Part shown: piece by piece, positions 39,602 through 48,637 of the stretch
Numbering within the stretch: position 1 is the first letter of the stretch
Layout: the number at the start of each line of letters is the position of its first letter
Origin: Ostreococcus lucimarinus CCE9901
Lineage: Eukaryota > Chlorophyta > Mamiellophyceae > Mamiellales > Bathycoccaceae
Assembly: GCF_000092065.1 (NCBI RefSeq)
Contig: NC_009357.1
Location: 124,001-188,000, forward strand
Length of the DNA stretch: 64,000 bases
Reading direction: 5' to 3'
Position numbers and translations under genes: made by a program
The notes under the pieces: generated by a model
The model's input: only the letters and a program-made list of their open reading frames with translations
Told to the model about the DNA's origin: nothing
The model's database searches: none

Positions 39602-41032
39602 ATGGGCGACGGATCCGACGCCGCGCGCGGTCGCGTCGCGCGCGCGTCGCGCCCCGTCGCGCTGTACGCGCTCGCGTGCGGCGCGCTGACGCTCGCGACG
39701 TCGACGTGCGCGTCCGCGGCGACGCGCGCGGCGGGCGCGCCGCGCGGCGCGGCGTTCGCGCTCGCGCACGCGCTCGCGCTCGGACGACTGAGCGGCGCGC
39801 TCGCCGAGCGATGGCCGCCGACGCCGGCGCTCACGGCGCAGACGCTCGCGGGGACGCTGCTGCGAAACGTCCCGGGCGCGCGCGAAGCGATCGGCGGCGC
39901 GGTGCACCGCGACGCGTCGACGCTGGCGAGAGCGTTCGCGCTGGGATTGATATTGGCGCGCGCGGGGCTGGCGCTGGACGCGGCGACGGCGCGACGACGC
40001 GCGCGGGAGGTGGCGACGCTGGCGACGATTCCGGGGACGCTGGAGATGCTGGCGACGACGGCGCTGGGCGCGGCGTTCTTCGAGCTACCGATCGCGACGG
40101 CGTTCGCGCTGGGATTTTTGATGTGCGGGATATCGCTGGCGGTGGTGATTCCGCCGGCGGTGGCGATGAAGCGGACGGGGCTGGGCGTGGAGGCGGGCGT
40201 GCCGGATCTCGTCGTCGCCGCGAGCTCGTTTGACGGAATTCTGTGCATAGTCGGCTTCGGCGTGTGCGGCGGCGTCGTGGCGGCGTCGGGGGGGGGCGGG
40301 GCGAGCGCGATGGCGTGGAAGGTGCCGACGCAACTCGTCGTCGGCGCGCTCGGGGGAGTCGGCGCGGCGGAGTTCGCGACGAGGTCGGGATTGTTGTCCG
40401 CGCCGGGGAATCGCGCGAGCGCGACGTCGGACGCGTCGATGATTTTGTCCGTGGTTTTGTTGATTTTGTTCGCGGCGAAACGGTTGGAAGTGAACGGCGG
40501 AGGAGCGCTGGCGAGCATCGCGTTTTGCGTCGCCGTCTCGAGCGCGTGGAAATCGCGCGGGATGGAGGACGCGCTCAAGGAAACGACGGCGTTTATGAAC
40601 GCGCTGTGGGCCGAGTTCGCGGCGCCGCTTTTGTTCGTCATCATCGGATGCACGCTCGATTTGCACGCGATGACGGGCGACGTCGCGGCGAAGGCGATCG
40701 GAATCATAGCTCTCGGGGGAATTGTGCGAGCGCTCGGTGTCTTTTTGAGTACGGCTGCGAGCGAGTCGATGAATCTTCGCGAGCGAGCGTTCATCGCTCT
40801 CGCATGGACACCCAAGGCGACGATTCAGGCGGCTTTGGCGAACGTGGTTTACGACCAAGCGGTCACCGCTCATGGCGTCGGCTCGCCCGAGGCGCTCGAT
40901 GGCGAAAAGCTTTTACAAACCGCGCTGTTGTCGATTTTAATCACGGCGCCCTTGGGCGCCTGGTGCATCGCCTACTTCGCCCCGCGGCTTTTGAAGCAAG
41001 AGACGAAGCCCGTCGCCATCGCTGTAGCATAG
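39602..41032 (+). CDS. NHA-type cation/proton antiporter-like membrane protein (SLC9B/CPA)
   Basis: From the ATG at 39602 the product has 476 residues; the frame extends upstream without an ATG. About 12 hydrophobic segments follow each other. The pattern ALGLILARAGLALDAATARR, then GFLMCGISLAVVIPPAVAMK, GLGVEAGVPDLVVAASSFDG and ILCIVGFG follows that of animal and bacterial NHA (SLC9B) exchangers, which swap Na+ or Li+ for H+. In the family the core motif is FDD, the paired aspartates in the ion site. Here it is FDG, so the second Asp is missing. An unwound region near ALAWTPKATIQAALANVVYD supplies a conserved Lys. Transport activity may therefore be changed or lost. The membrane location is unknown. 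Confidence 0.82.
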   Translation: MGDGSDAARGRVARASRPVALYALACGALTLATSTCASAATRAAGAPRGAAFALAHALALGRLSGALAERWPPTPALTAQTLAGTLLRNVPGAREAIGGAVHRDASTLARAFALGLILARAGLALDAATARRRAREVATLATIPGTLEMLATTALGAAFFELPIATAFALGFLMCGISLAVVIPPAVAMKRTGLGVEAGVPDLVVAASSFDGILCIVGFGVCGGVVAASGGGGASAMAWKVPTQLVVGALGGVGAAEFATRSGLLSAPGNRASATSDASMILSVVLLILFAAKRLEVNGGGALASIAFCVAVSSAWKSRGMEDALKETTAFMNALWAEFAAPLLFVIIGCTLDLHAMTGDVAAKAIGIIALGGIVRALGVFLSTAASESMNLRERAFIALAWTPKATIQAALANVVYDQAVTAHGVGSPEALDGEKLLQTALLSILITAPLGAWCIAYFAPRLLKQETKPVAIAVA

Positions 41033-41087
41033 TAGGATTAGCAAACGACGTTGCAACAATTCATCATAATTAAAATCTCTTCGCGTA

Positions 41088-42506
41088 TTAAATGTCGATC
41101 GACTCCTTCGTAAAAGCCGGCATTTCGAAGGCGGAGGCGAACGCCTCGACTTCGTCGCGCATGGCGGCCACCTTGGGGTTGTTATCGAGACCTTTCTTCC
41201 AGTCTTTGAGCATCTTTCCATGGCTCTTTTGCACTTCTAAGCACAAATCGGCGGCGCGGGAGAGGAATTCGGCGATTTGCACAAAGTCCGACTCCACGAG
41301 ACCGCGAGACGTCATCGCAGGGGCGCCGATGCGCACGCCACCCGGAGAAAGCGCACTTGCGTCGCCGAACACCGCATTCTTGTTCAAAGTAATGTGCAAA
41401 AGATCGCACAGGTATTCCATCTTGCTCCCAGTCAAACCGAGCGGGCGCAAATCCCAAAGCACCAAGTGGTTATCCGTACCGCCAGTGACGAGGTTGTAGC
41501 CCTTGGACACCAACGTTTCGCCCAACGCTCTGGCGTTCGCCTTAACTTGCTTGATGTACGTCTTGAACTCAGGGGTTTGCGCATACTTGAGCGCGACCGC
41601 CAACGCGCCGATTTGGTGGTTGTGCGGACCGCCTTGCAGCGCTGGAAAGACGGCCATGTTGATGCGCGATTCGTAGTTGTAATCCTTGCCCGTCTTCGCG
41701 TTGACGCCGCGGCGGAAGAAAATCATCCCCGAACGCGGACCGCGAAGAGACTTGTGCGTCGTCGTCGTCACGATGTCACAGTATTCGAACGGTTGTGCTT
41801 GTTCTTCCGCGGCAACCAAACCGGAGATGTGCGCCATATCCATCATCAACATCGCCCCGCACTTGTCGGCAATTTCCCGGAAACGTGCGTAATCCCAATC
41901 TCTCGCGTACGCCGAACCACCGCAAACGATCATCTTCGGTCGGAAATCCATCGCCTTTTCTTCGAGCTTATCGTAATCGATGTACCCAGTCTTCGGGTCC
42001 ACCTTGTACGGCAAAGATTCAAAGAAAATTGACGTCGCCGAAATCTTCTTCCCGTTTGAGTTGTAATATCCGTGCGTCAGGTGTCCACCGCTCGGCAGAT
42101 CCAATCCCATGATTCGATCGTGCGGGTTCAACAACGCCGTGTACACCGCCATATTCGCCGGCGATCCACTGTACGGCTGCACGTTCACCCCCCATTCCTT
42201 CTCGTCCAGGCGATACGCCGCCAACGCTCGCCTCTGGCACAGCGTCTCCACTCGATCGATCACCTCGTTCCCACCGTAATACCTCGCCCCCGGCAACCCT
42301 TCCGAGTATTTATTCGTCAACGCGCTTCCCAGCGCTTCCATCACCGGCGCGGACGTGAAATTCTCGCTCGCGATGAGCTCGATGCCACCGATTTGCCGGC
42401 GCTTTTCGAGTTGAATCAGATCGTACATCTCCTTGTCCGCGCTCTTCAGCGGCGCGAGCGCTTCGGGGAAGACGCGATTCATGGCGGGCGATGATCGCGA
42501 TGTCAA
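41088..42506 (-). CDS. SHMT: Serine hydroxymethyltransferase
   Basis: The product has 472 residues from the ATG at 42506; the second ATG at 42482 ([12 protein letters not shown]) is an alternative. The enzyme interconverts serine and glycine with tetrahydrofolate. Signatures are [38 protein letters not shown], the PLP-lysine motif [20 protein letters not shown], and [20 protein letters not shown]. There is no cleavable transit peptide of the usual kind, so this is probably the cytosolic form. The length is normal for cytosolic plant and animal enzymes. The stop is 55 bp from the convergent antiporter stop. Confidence 0.96.
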   Translation of the reverse strand: MTSRSSPAMNRVFPEALAPLKSADKEMYDLIQLEKRRQIGGIELIASENFTSAPVMEALGSALTNKYSEGLPGARYYGGNEVIDRVETLCQRRALAAYRLDEKEWGVNVQPYSGSPANMAVYTALLNPHDRIMGLDLPSGGHLTHGYYNSNGKKISATSIFFESLPYKVDPKTGYIDYDKLEEKAMDFRPKMIVCGGSAYARDWDYARFREIADKCGAMLMMDMAHISGLVAAEEQAQPFEYCDIVTTTTHKSLRGPRSGMIFFRRGVNAKTGKDYNYESRINMAVFPALQGGPHNHQIGALAVALKYAQTPEFKTYIKQVKANARALGETLVSKGYNLVTGGTDNHLVLWDLRPLGLTGSKMEYLCDLLHITLNKNAVFGDASALSPGGVRIGAPAMTSRGLVESDFVQIAEFLSRAADLCLEVQKSHGKMLKDWKKGLDNNPKVAAMRDEVEAFASAFEMPAFTKESIDI

Positions 42507-42576
42507 GCGACGGCGCGCGCGGCGGGAGTCGCGACGCGGGAGTCGCGCGTCGGTGTGACGCGCCGTCGCGGCGCGC

Positions 42577-42616
42577 GTGTGATTTTAGTAAAAACCCGCG
42601 TGTGGTAAAATCACAC
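42577..42616. repeat. Inverted repeat in the SHMT/lactone-oxidase divergent promoter
   Basis: Perfect 11-bp arms GTGTGATTTTA (42577-42587) and TAAAATCACAC (42606-42616) are separated by 18 nt and flanked on both sides by GCGC runs. It lies within the 251-bp promoter between the SHMT ATG (42506) and the oxidase ATG (42758). It could be a binding site for a dimeric factor or a 5' UTR hairpin. Confidence 0.7.
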
Positions 42617-42757
42617 TCGCGCGCGCGCCGACGACGAAAGTTTCGCGACGGTTCGGTTGGAAGTTCGATCGTCGCACGCGCGAGCGCGCGCGACGCGAAC
42701 GACGCGAGCGACGCGAGAGCGCGACGCGAGCGACGCGAGCGACGCGAGGGACGCGAG

Positions 42758-44434
42758 ATGCCGACGCGCGCGGTCGCGGTGGTGCTCGCGGCGACGCTGG
42801 CGGCGCGAGGCGCGCGCGGGGAACACCCTCGGGACGCGAGCAACTGGCAAGGAAAGCACGCGTGCGACGCGGCGGGCAGAGCGGCGAAGCCGCGGTCGGT
42901 GCGCGACGTGTCGGAGGCGGTGTACGCGTCGACGGATGCGCGCGCGAACGGTGCGGGGCACTCGTGGCATTCGGGATTGTTTTGCGCCGCGAACGGCGGG
43001 ACGCGCGTGGACGTGAGCGAGACGCGGGCGGTGCGCGCGGCGGAGCGTTTCGCGCTGGACGAAGGGGCGATGGCGGCGCGCGCGGACGCGGGGATGCTGA
43101 CGAGAGATTTGCTCGATGGGCTCGCGAGACGTGGGTACACGCTGCCGGCGTTTCCGTGGTTCATAGACCAGACGATCGGGGGGGCGATCGCGACGGCGAG
43201 TCACGGGAGCTCGCTCAGAGCGGGATCGCTCTCGTCGCAGATGGTGGCGTGCACGCTTGTCAAGGCAGATGGTTCCGTGGAGCATTTCTCCGAGGGCACG
43301 ACGCCCGCGCCGTTGTTCGACGCGCTGCGCGCGAACATCGGGCGGTTGGGTGTCGTCGTTGACGTCACGCTGCGCGTGGTGAAGAACACGCGAATCACTC
43401 GTAGAAACGAGGACGTGAGTCCCGAGGCGTTCGTCAACGAGATGCGGCGCGTGCAGGACGCGGTGCGAGCGTGCGAGCGCGATTACGCTGGCAACTTTGA
43501 CGCGCAGTGGTCGTGCGCGATGAACAAGCCAGAGGTGCGTGCGCTCGATGAAACCCAGTTTTTCTGGTACATTCCCCTCGGTGAAATGAGTCGCGTGCAC
43601 TTCGAGCGCGAGGAGCCGATGCCTTCGTTTCCTCGATACGACGAGCGAGGGTCGAAGGAGCTTTCCTCGATTTGGTATGGTTCGTTGAGCGGCAATGATT
43701 TGATTCGTGACTCGCCTCGCCGTGTTCGCGATATCACATCTCCTGTGACGCTGATGAGCGCCGACTCGATGGCGGAATCCTGGGCGAGACAATGGAAGCG
43801 CGCGACTCTCGCGAACATCGCCAATAACACAGAAGAACAACGAGATAATTTTTTATCGATGACTGAGCGCCAGTACGAGTTACATCAGCGATACGGGTAC
43901 GAGCAACTTGAAGTCGCGGTGCCGTTAACGAAGGCTGGCGATTGCATGCGCGCGTTCAAGGAGGCCTTGTACGACGACCGGCAGTTGAATTTAGGATTTC
44001 GCTCGCAGGCGTTACTTCGGTTCATCAAACCCGAAAGCGCGTGGCTGTCGCCCGCACATGGGCGACTTGGGTCCTTGTACATCAACATTGAAGATTTCAT
44101 CAAGTATTCCCGCTTGATCGATCGATATGGAAATCCACGCTTTGACGCCGCAGTTAAAATTTTACGCGGGGACTCGTGCGAAGGGAGATTGCACTGGGGG
44201 AAGTTTGGCTTCCCGGAACGCCGAGGGTGCTTTGACGGTGCCAAGGAGTATGGTGTTGCGTTTTGTCACTTCGGCTGTCACGTGCATCGTTTGGATCCCA
44301 CGGGAAAGTTTGCTGGAGATTCAGACGTCTTGCGCTTCGACGGCGTTGATTTCGTACACTGCTGCGGCGATGACGGATTGTTCAAAGAAAGCTCGACGTG
44401 TCGGTGCGCGCTAACGGATCGTCAATCATGCTAG
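42758..44434 (+). CDS. Sugar-1,4-lactone oxidase (GULO/aldonolactone-oxidase-like flavoprotein)
   Basis: The product has 558 residues from the ATG at 42758; the frame is open upstream but the preceding part is a low-complexity GACGCGAGC repeat. The start gives a clear secretory signal (MPTRAVAVVLAATLAARGAR). The FAD-binding PCMH domain follows: RSVRDVSEAVYAS, RANGAGHSWHSGLFCAANGG, PWFIDQTIGGAIATASHGSS and NIGRLGVVVDVTLRVV. The aldonolactone-oxidase C-terminal domain ends with HWGKFGF, the family HWGK motif. The His in GAGHS corresponds to the residue that covalently binds FAD in animal gulonolactone oxidase; plant galactonolactone dehydrogenase lacks it. The protein has extra Cys pairs near its C terminus (HCCGDDG, CRCALTDRQSC), fitting a lumenal or extracellular place. 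The substrate is unproven. Confidence 0.85.
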   Translation: MPTRAVAVVLAATLAARGARGEHPRDASNWQGKHACDAAGRAAKPRSVRDVSEAVYASTDARANGAGHSWHSGLFCAANGGTRVDVSETRAVRAAERFALDEGAMAARADAGMLTRDLLDGLARRGYTLPAFPWFIDQTIGGAIATASHGSSLRAGSLSSQMVACTLVKADGSVEHFSEGTTPAPLFDALRANIGRLGVVVDVTLRVVKNTRITRRNEDVSPEAFVNEMRRVQDAVRACERDYAGNFDAQWSCAMNKPEVRALDETQFFWYIPLGEMSRVHFEREEPMPSFPRYDERGSKELSSIWYGSLSGNDLIRDSPRRVRDITSPVTLMSADSMAESWARQWKRATLANIANNTEEQRDNFLSMTERQYELHQRYGYEQLEVAVPLTKAGDCMRAFKEALYDDRQLNLGFRSQALLRFIKPESAWLSPAHGRLGSLYINIEDFIKYSRLIDRYGNPRFDAAVKILRGDSCEGRLHWGKFGFPERRGCFDGAKEYGVAFCHFGCHVHRLDPTGKFAGDSDVLRFDGVDFVHCCGDDGLFKESSTCRCALTDRQSC

Positions 44435-44488
44435 ATATTTGCTAACGTTTCTATGACATGATTTTACTACAGTAATTCCAGTACTCCT

Positions 44489-47400
44489 CTAACGACACAC
44501 GCTCAGCACGCCGTCGCATCTCAAAGTTGCGAATAAACGAGAACTCGACAAGAGCTGGATCGCGCAAAACGGCGTTTGCTCGCCGTACACGGAAAGTGGT
44601 GAAAATCTCGCGACCTTCTCGTTACCTGACGATGTCAAAGCAAACACGCCTATCGTCGCACCGCTCACACTGAATACATCACCCTTGGTGCTCACAGCGA
44701 TGTCTCGAACCTCGTGTTGATGACCTCGAAACGTGCGCACTCGGCCGTCGAAGCGTTTCTTAGCGTCGCCGCGGGTGTCGATCATGCGCACATCCCAAAG
44801 AGCCACAGTCATATCGTCTGAAGCGGTGAGAATTTCGTAAGATTTACTCGATGGCGAGACGATTTTGTTGACGCCACCGTCGTGCGCCTTGACGTCGAAT
44901 ACCACGCCCGACGTTCGTAAATCGAACCCACACATGTATCCGAATCGATTGCTTGCGTACACCAAGCCATCCGTTGATGCATGCAACGCTTCCACCTCGG
45001 TGGCCGATGCGGCGTCGTCATTTGGACACTTGAATTGTCGAAATATTTTACCCGCCCCTGCATCTGCGATGAGGACTCCGCCGTTGGTCGTGCCGCCAGC
45101 AACGTAAGGCGAACCGCGAGCGCCGTCATAGACGCACATCGACTCGAATCCTCCCGCATCTCGCGAGTAAAACTGCCAGATGTGATCGCTATTCGTGTTC
45201 CAGACATGCATGTATCCTTTGTCGTCGCACGAACACGCCCTGGACACGTCACCTTCGTGGTCGTTGACAAAATCGAGAAACATGCTCGCCCTCACCGTAG
45301 CTTCGTGACCTGTGTAGGCTGACATCGCACCGCTCGAGTTTTCGCCCTCCGGACCGCTCGTACGCCACACACGAACGACGTTGTCGCCACGGGACGTCAC
45401 GCCGTTGGTAAGAAAGAGACGTTCATCAGCACTCACAGAAAGCGTTTGCGCCGACGGTCGAGCTATTCGACTGTGAACGCGCCACGACGTCAACGCCGCC
45501 ACATGTAGGCGCCATGGATCGTCGTCGACCGCTCCGGCATTCGCGAGCACGCTCGACATCGTTATCGTTTCAGTTTCATCATCTTCTTCGTGGTCTGACA
45601 CATCGCGTGGAAGCCAACCCCAAGCGCCAGCATTGTTCCTGTCGTTGCTCGAACGCTGATGCCACTCATCGAGGTGGTCGAGGACTGACGGCGCCGACGC
45701 AGTCGAGGCTTTGAAAATAAAAGCTTCAGACTGCGGACCAAGAGACTTCGCTAACGACGCTAAGATGTCGGCTACGAGAACGTGCGCTCCGGACGAAGTG
45801 TCGTCTCGATTGCTCTTTAATGCTTTGCGCAGAACGTCGACGATCCTTCGCAGCGCCACGGGCAACGGCGACGATTTTGCGATGAACGTCAACCCACACG
45901 TCACACGTGCTACTTCTTCTGCGCTGCAGAATTTGGGTTGCAAACATGCGATCAAGACTGGAATGAAAATGCGGTTGAACGTCGCCGCGCCCGTCGCTTT
46001 GCGAAGCGCGCGGAGGACAGCCATATCAAACAACTCGCGCTTCAATGTCGGGCCCTCGGCGTTTAAACAAGCGCTCGGCGCACTCACGGCGCGAAGAACA
46101 AGCGGTACTATCATGTCAATGACGTCCCGACGAGAGGCAACGCCGCACGCTGTCACCACTAAAGAAGACAAACACATCGCCACTTCCATCTCATCTTTCG
46201 CGGCGAGCGGTTTGCCCCCAACGTACGATTCGACTTCCGGGCATATATCGCCTAGGACGAGGTGTGCAACAGTCGGCGAAACTCCCTTGAGCGCGTCATC
46301 AGCGATCATAATCCTTGCCGCGCGCGATTCATGTGCGGTGCGCAAATTTCCAAGGACCATTGCCGCACTGCGGATATCTGTTGAAAACAACACCGAGTCG
46401 CGCACCGCGGAGGCGGCGATTGGCTTCGGCGAGTCCATTAATAGTTTTACCACATCTCGCGCTTCAACAGGCATGCGGTTCAGCCAATATTTCAGAGACT
46501 TGAAAAGCACTTGTGTGCGGTCGATATCATCGAATAAACCGTCACTGATCGACTTCATCGGTGATTTGTTAAAGAGGCCACTCACCGACGACGGCGTGTC
46601 GTCACTGTGCGCGGGACACGGCGCACCGGCGTATATGGCTCCCAATACGCGCCCGAGCGCTCGTAGATCTTTTTCTTGGACATTTCGTAGCGACGGTTCG
46701 GTAATCTTAATGATTGTTTCGACCGCATCGCACAGGTCATCCTCAGTGTTCACTGCTGGAACCGCGCGCGGAATTTCGCCAGCGCTTCGCTTTGGATGCG
46801 GCGCGTGAAAGATACAAAATCGTCCGCTCGATTTGAGCTTGCTCTTTTCGTCATCTCGCACCATGACATTCTTTGCGATAAATGCCGCCCTACCGTATGT
46901 GGCGTAACCAAAAGTCAAATCGATCCATGTGTGTAGATTATCGCTCACCGCTTTCGATTCGAGAGCTTCGCGATGAATTTTGATGAAGTAGTCTGCCGAA
47001 CCTTCGCCAACCTGAGACCAGGATGGCAAGGACAAATCGCGCATATCTTCGTGAATGGACGTGAACACGTTCGGGTTGAGGTAAAAGTCAATCGGTGCCT
47101 CGTCTGGCGACATTTCAAAAAGCCGCGCAATATCCTTGGGATATTCGTCGGCGACAAAGTTCGCTCGAACGACGCGCGCGAGCGTCGAGCGAGGCGTCCT
47201 TCGCGCCAATGCAATGCATGCGCCGAGTTCACTGAGACAATCGTCGCTCACGTGATGCGGCGGCGTCGTGTTTCGGTACGTAAAATCCAACTGTTCGTCC
47301 CCCTTGGTCAGACGCCATTTCGTTTTGCTCAAATCTCGCGCGCCGCGGAGAGAATCCGTCGAGGCGTCGAATGGAAACTCTTTAAAGTCTATCACCCACG

Positions 47401-48205
47401 GCGCGACGGCGTAATACGCGCGATCCTTCCCGCGACGTGCAAGCTCATTCAACTTGGCGATGTACTCCAAGTTGCTTATCGCTCCCACGCGCCAAGCCGA
47501 CGTGAGATGTCGCGCGCTCGTCTCGACGGTTTGCCTTTGCTTCAGGCTCGCCGCCATCACTTCGATTTCTCGACAAGGTCCGACCTCACCATCGCGTGCG
47601 TGCGGCGAATTATGCATTCCGGACAATTGTACGAACGGCACGCCCACCGCATCGCCGCTCAGCGTGGACAAGCACACGCAGTCGACGCTCAAATTCCCGT
47701 GCGCCAAGTTCTTTTCGTGCGCGTGCGCCAACGCTCGACACAGCTGAAACGCCGCCAAAGACGCCTTCGCCGCGTCGTTCGCGAACGGATTCCCCCCCGA
47801 CCTCAAACACGCTCCGAGTGTGTACTCATAAAAAGGCTCCACCGAGCACACGACGCCATCACCGACGATCACCGCGCACGCCGGCGCGACGTTTGGATGC
47901 GACGATCGAAACGCGCTCGCGCTCGCCCCTCGCCGCGCGCTCATCGCCGCGAAAGCCCTCTCCAGCGCCGACCGCACCGCGTCACAAAACGCATTCACAT
48001 CGCCGCTCGCGTTCGCGATTTCGACGCCGAGCGCGCGCGCGATCTCGCACCGTCGTCGCGTCTCCGCCGTCGTCGCGACGCGCGCCGCGATTCTCAACCG
48101 CGCGCCTCGCGCGTCCTCCAGCACCCCCTCGCCCGCGTCGTCGTCCGCGAATCGCGCGACGACGCCCTCGGGCGCGCATCGCGAGATGACTTCCGACGCG
48201 CGCAT
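44489..48205 (-). CDS. BEACH/WD40 protein of the GFS12/WDR81 type
   Basis: The product has 1,238 residues in one exon. The N-terminal ~250 residues hold a degenerate protein-kinase-like region (ALAHEKNLAHGNLSVDCVCL recalls the catalytic loop without the HRD Asp pattern). The BEACH domain (~245-470) shows SNLEYIAKLNELARR, PWVIDFKEFPFDASTDSLRG, LFEMSPDEAPIDFYLNPNVF and LPSWSQVGEGSADYFIKIHR, ending in a helix. A long helical solenoid follows. At least five WD40 repeats occupy ~950-1,238. This order (kinase-like, BEACH, WD40) is that of animal WDR81 and plant GFS12, which act in endosomal phosphoinositide control, vacuolar sorting and autophagy. The function in the alga is inferred. Its ATG lies 43 bp after the stop of a small membrane ORF on the same strand. 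Confidence 0.85.
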   Translation of the reverse strand: MRASEVISRCAPEGVVARFADDDAGEGVLEDARGARLRIAARVATTAETRRRCEIARALGVEIANASGDVNAFCDAVRSALERAFAAMSARRGASASAFRSSHPNVAPACAVIVGDGVVCSVEPFYEYTLGACLRSGGNPFANDAAKASLAAFQLCRALAHAHEKNLAHGNLSVDCVCLSTLSGDAVGVPFVQLSGMHNSPHARDGEVGPCREIEVMAASLKQRQTVETSARHLTSAWRVGAISNLEYIAKLNELARRGKDRAYYAVAPWVIDFKEFPFDASTDSLRGARDLSKTKWRLTKGDEQLDFTYRNTTPPHHVSDDCLSELGACIALARRTPRSTLARVVRANFVADEYPKDIARLFEMSPDEAPIDFYLNPNVFTSIHEDMRDLSLPSWSQVGEGSADYFIKIHREALESKAVSDNLHTWIDLTFGYATYGRAAFIAKNVMVRDDEKSKLKSSGRFCIFHAPHPKRSAGEIPRAVPAVNTEDDLCDAVETIIKITEPSLRNVQEKDLRALGRVLGAIYAGAPCPAHSDDTPSSVSGLFNKSPMKSISDGLFDDIDRTQVLFKSLKYWLNRMPVEARDVVKLLMDSPKPIAASAVRDSVLFSTDIRSAAMVLGNLRTAHESRAARIMIADDALKGVSPTVAHLVLGDICPEVESYVGGKPLAAKDEMEVAMCLSSLVVTACGVASRRDVIDMIVPLVLRAVSAPSACLNAEGPTLKRELFDMAVLRALRKATGAATFNRIFIPVLIACLQPKFCSAEEVARVTCGLTFIAKSSPLPVALRRIVDVLRKALKSNRDDTSSGAHVLVADILASLAKSLGPQSEAFIFKASTASAPSVLDHLDEWHQRSSNDRNNAGAWGWLPRDVSDHEEDDETETITMSSVLANAGAVDDDPWRLHVAALTSWRVHSRIARPSAQTLSVSADERLFLTNGVTSRGDNVVRVWRTSGPEGENSSGAMSAYTGHEATVRASMFLDFVNDHEGDVSRACSCDDKGYMHVWNTNSDHIWQFYSRDAGGFESMCVYDGARGSPYVAGGTTNGGVLIADAGAGKIFRQFKCPNDDAASATEVEALHASTDGLVYASNRFGYMCGFDLRTSGVVFDVKAHDGGVNKIVSPSSKSYEILTASDDMTVALWDVRMIDTRGDAKKRFDGRVRTFRGHQHEVRDIAVSTKGDVFSVSGATIGVFALTSSGNEKVARFSPLSVYGEQTPFCAIQLLSSSRLFATLRCDGVLSVCR

Positions 48206-48248
48206 CGCCCGCGTCGTCGTCCTCGTCGTCGTCGCGCGCGCGTCCGCG

Positions 48249-48407
48249 TCACCGCCGCGCCAGCGACATCAGCGCCTCCCACAGCGCGTACGCGCACAGC
48301 GCGCCGATCAAACACAGCGGCACCGCCTGCGCGCTCGCGCACGCGCGCTTCCGTCGGACGTCGTCCACGAGCGCGGTCTCGTCGTCGACGAACGTCGCCC
48401 GCGGCAT
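48249..48407 (-). CDS. Small 52-residue single-pass membrane ORF
   Basis: This frame has 52 codons plus stop. It begins MPRATFVDDETALVDDVRRK, is charged for ~25 residues, then has one hydrophobic segment (AVPLCLIGALCAYALWEALM) and ends SLARR, the layout of a tail-anchored or single-pass membrane protein. It sits 43 bp upstream of the GFS12/WDR81-like ATG on the same strand, so it could be a separate tiny gene or an upstream ORF on the same transcript. I recognise no family. The balanced composition, free of the Arg-rich look of chance frames here, supports it as real. Confidence 0.45.
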   Translation of the reverse strand: MPRATFVDDETALVDDVRRKRACASAQAVPLCLIGALCAYALWEALMSLARR

Positions 48408-48637
48408 TGTGACGCCGCGCGCGGCAGTTTCCGACGCGGAATCGCCTCGACGCGACGCCGTGCGCGCGCCGAACGCGTCGCGCGCGACGCGAACGAACGG
48501 AACGCGCGCGCGCGCGTCGCGCGCGAGCGCGCGAGCGCGCGACGACGCGGCGAGGACGCGGCGACGTGGGAAGAAGTCGAGTTCGTTAGTAGGGGATCGA
48601 ATCGGACGCGGGAAGAAGTCGACGCGAGGACGACGCC

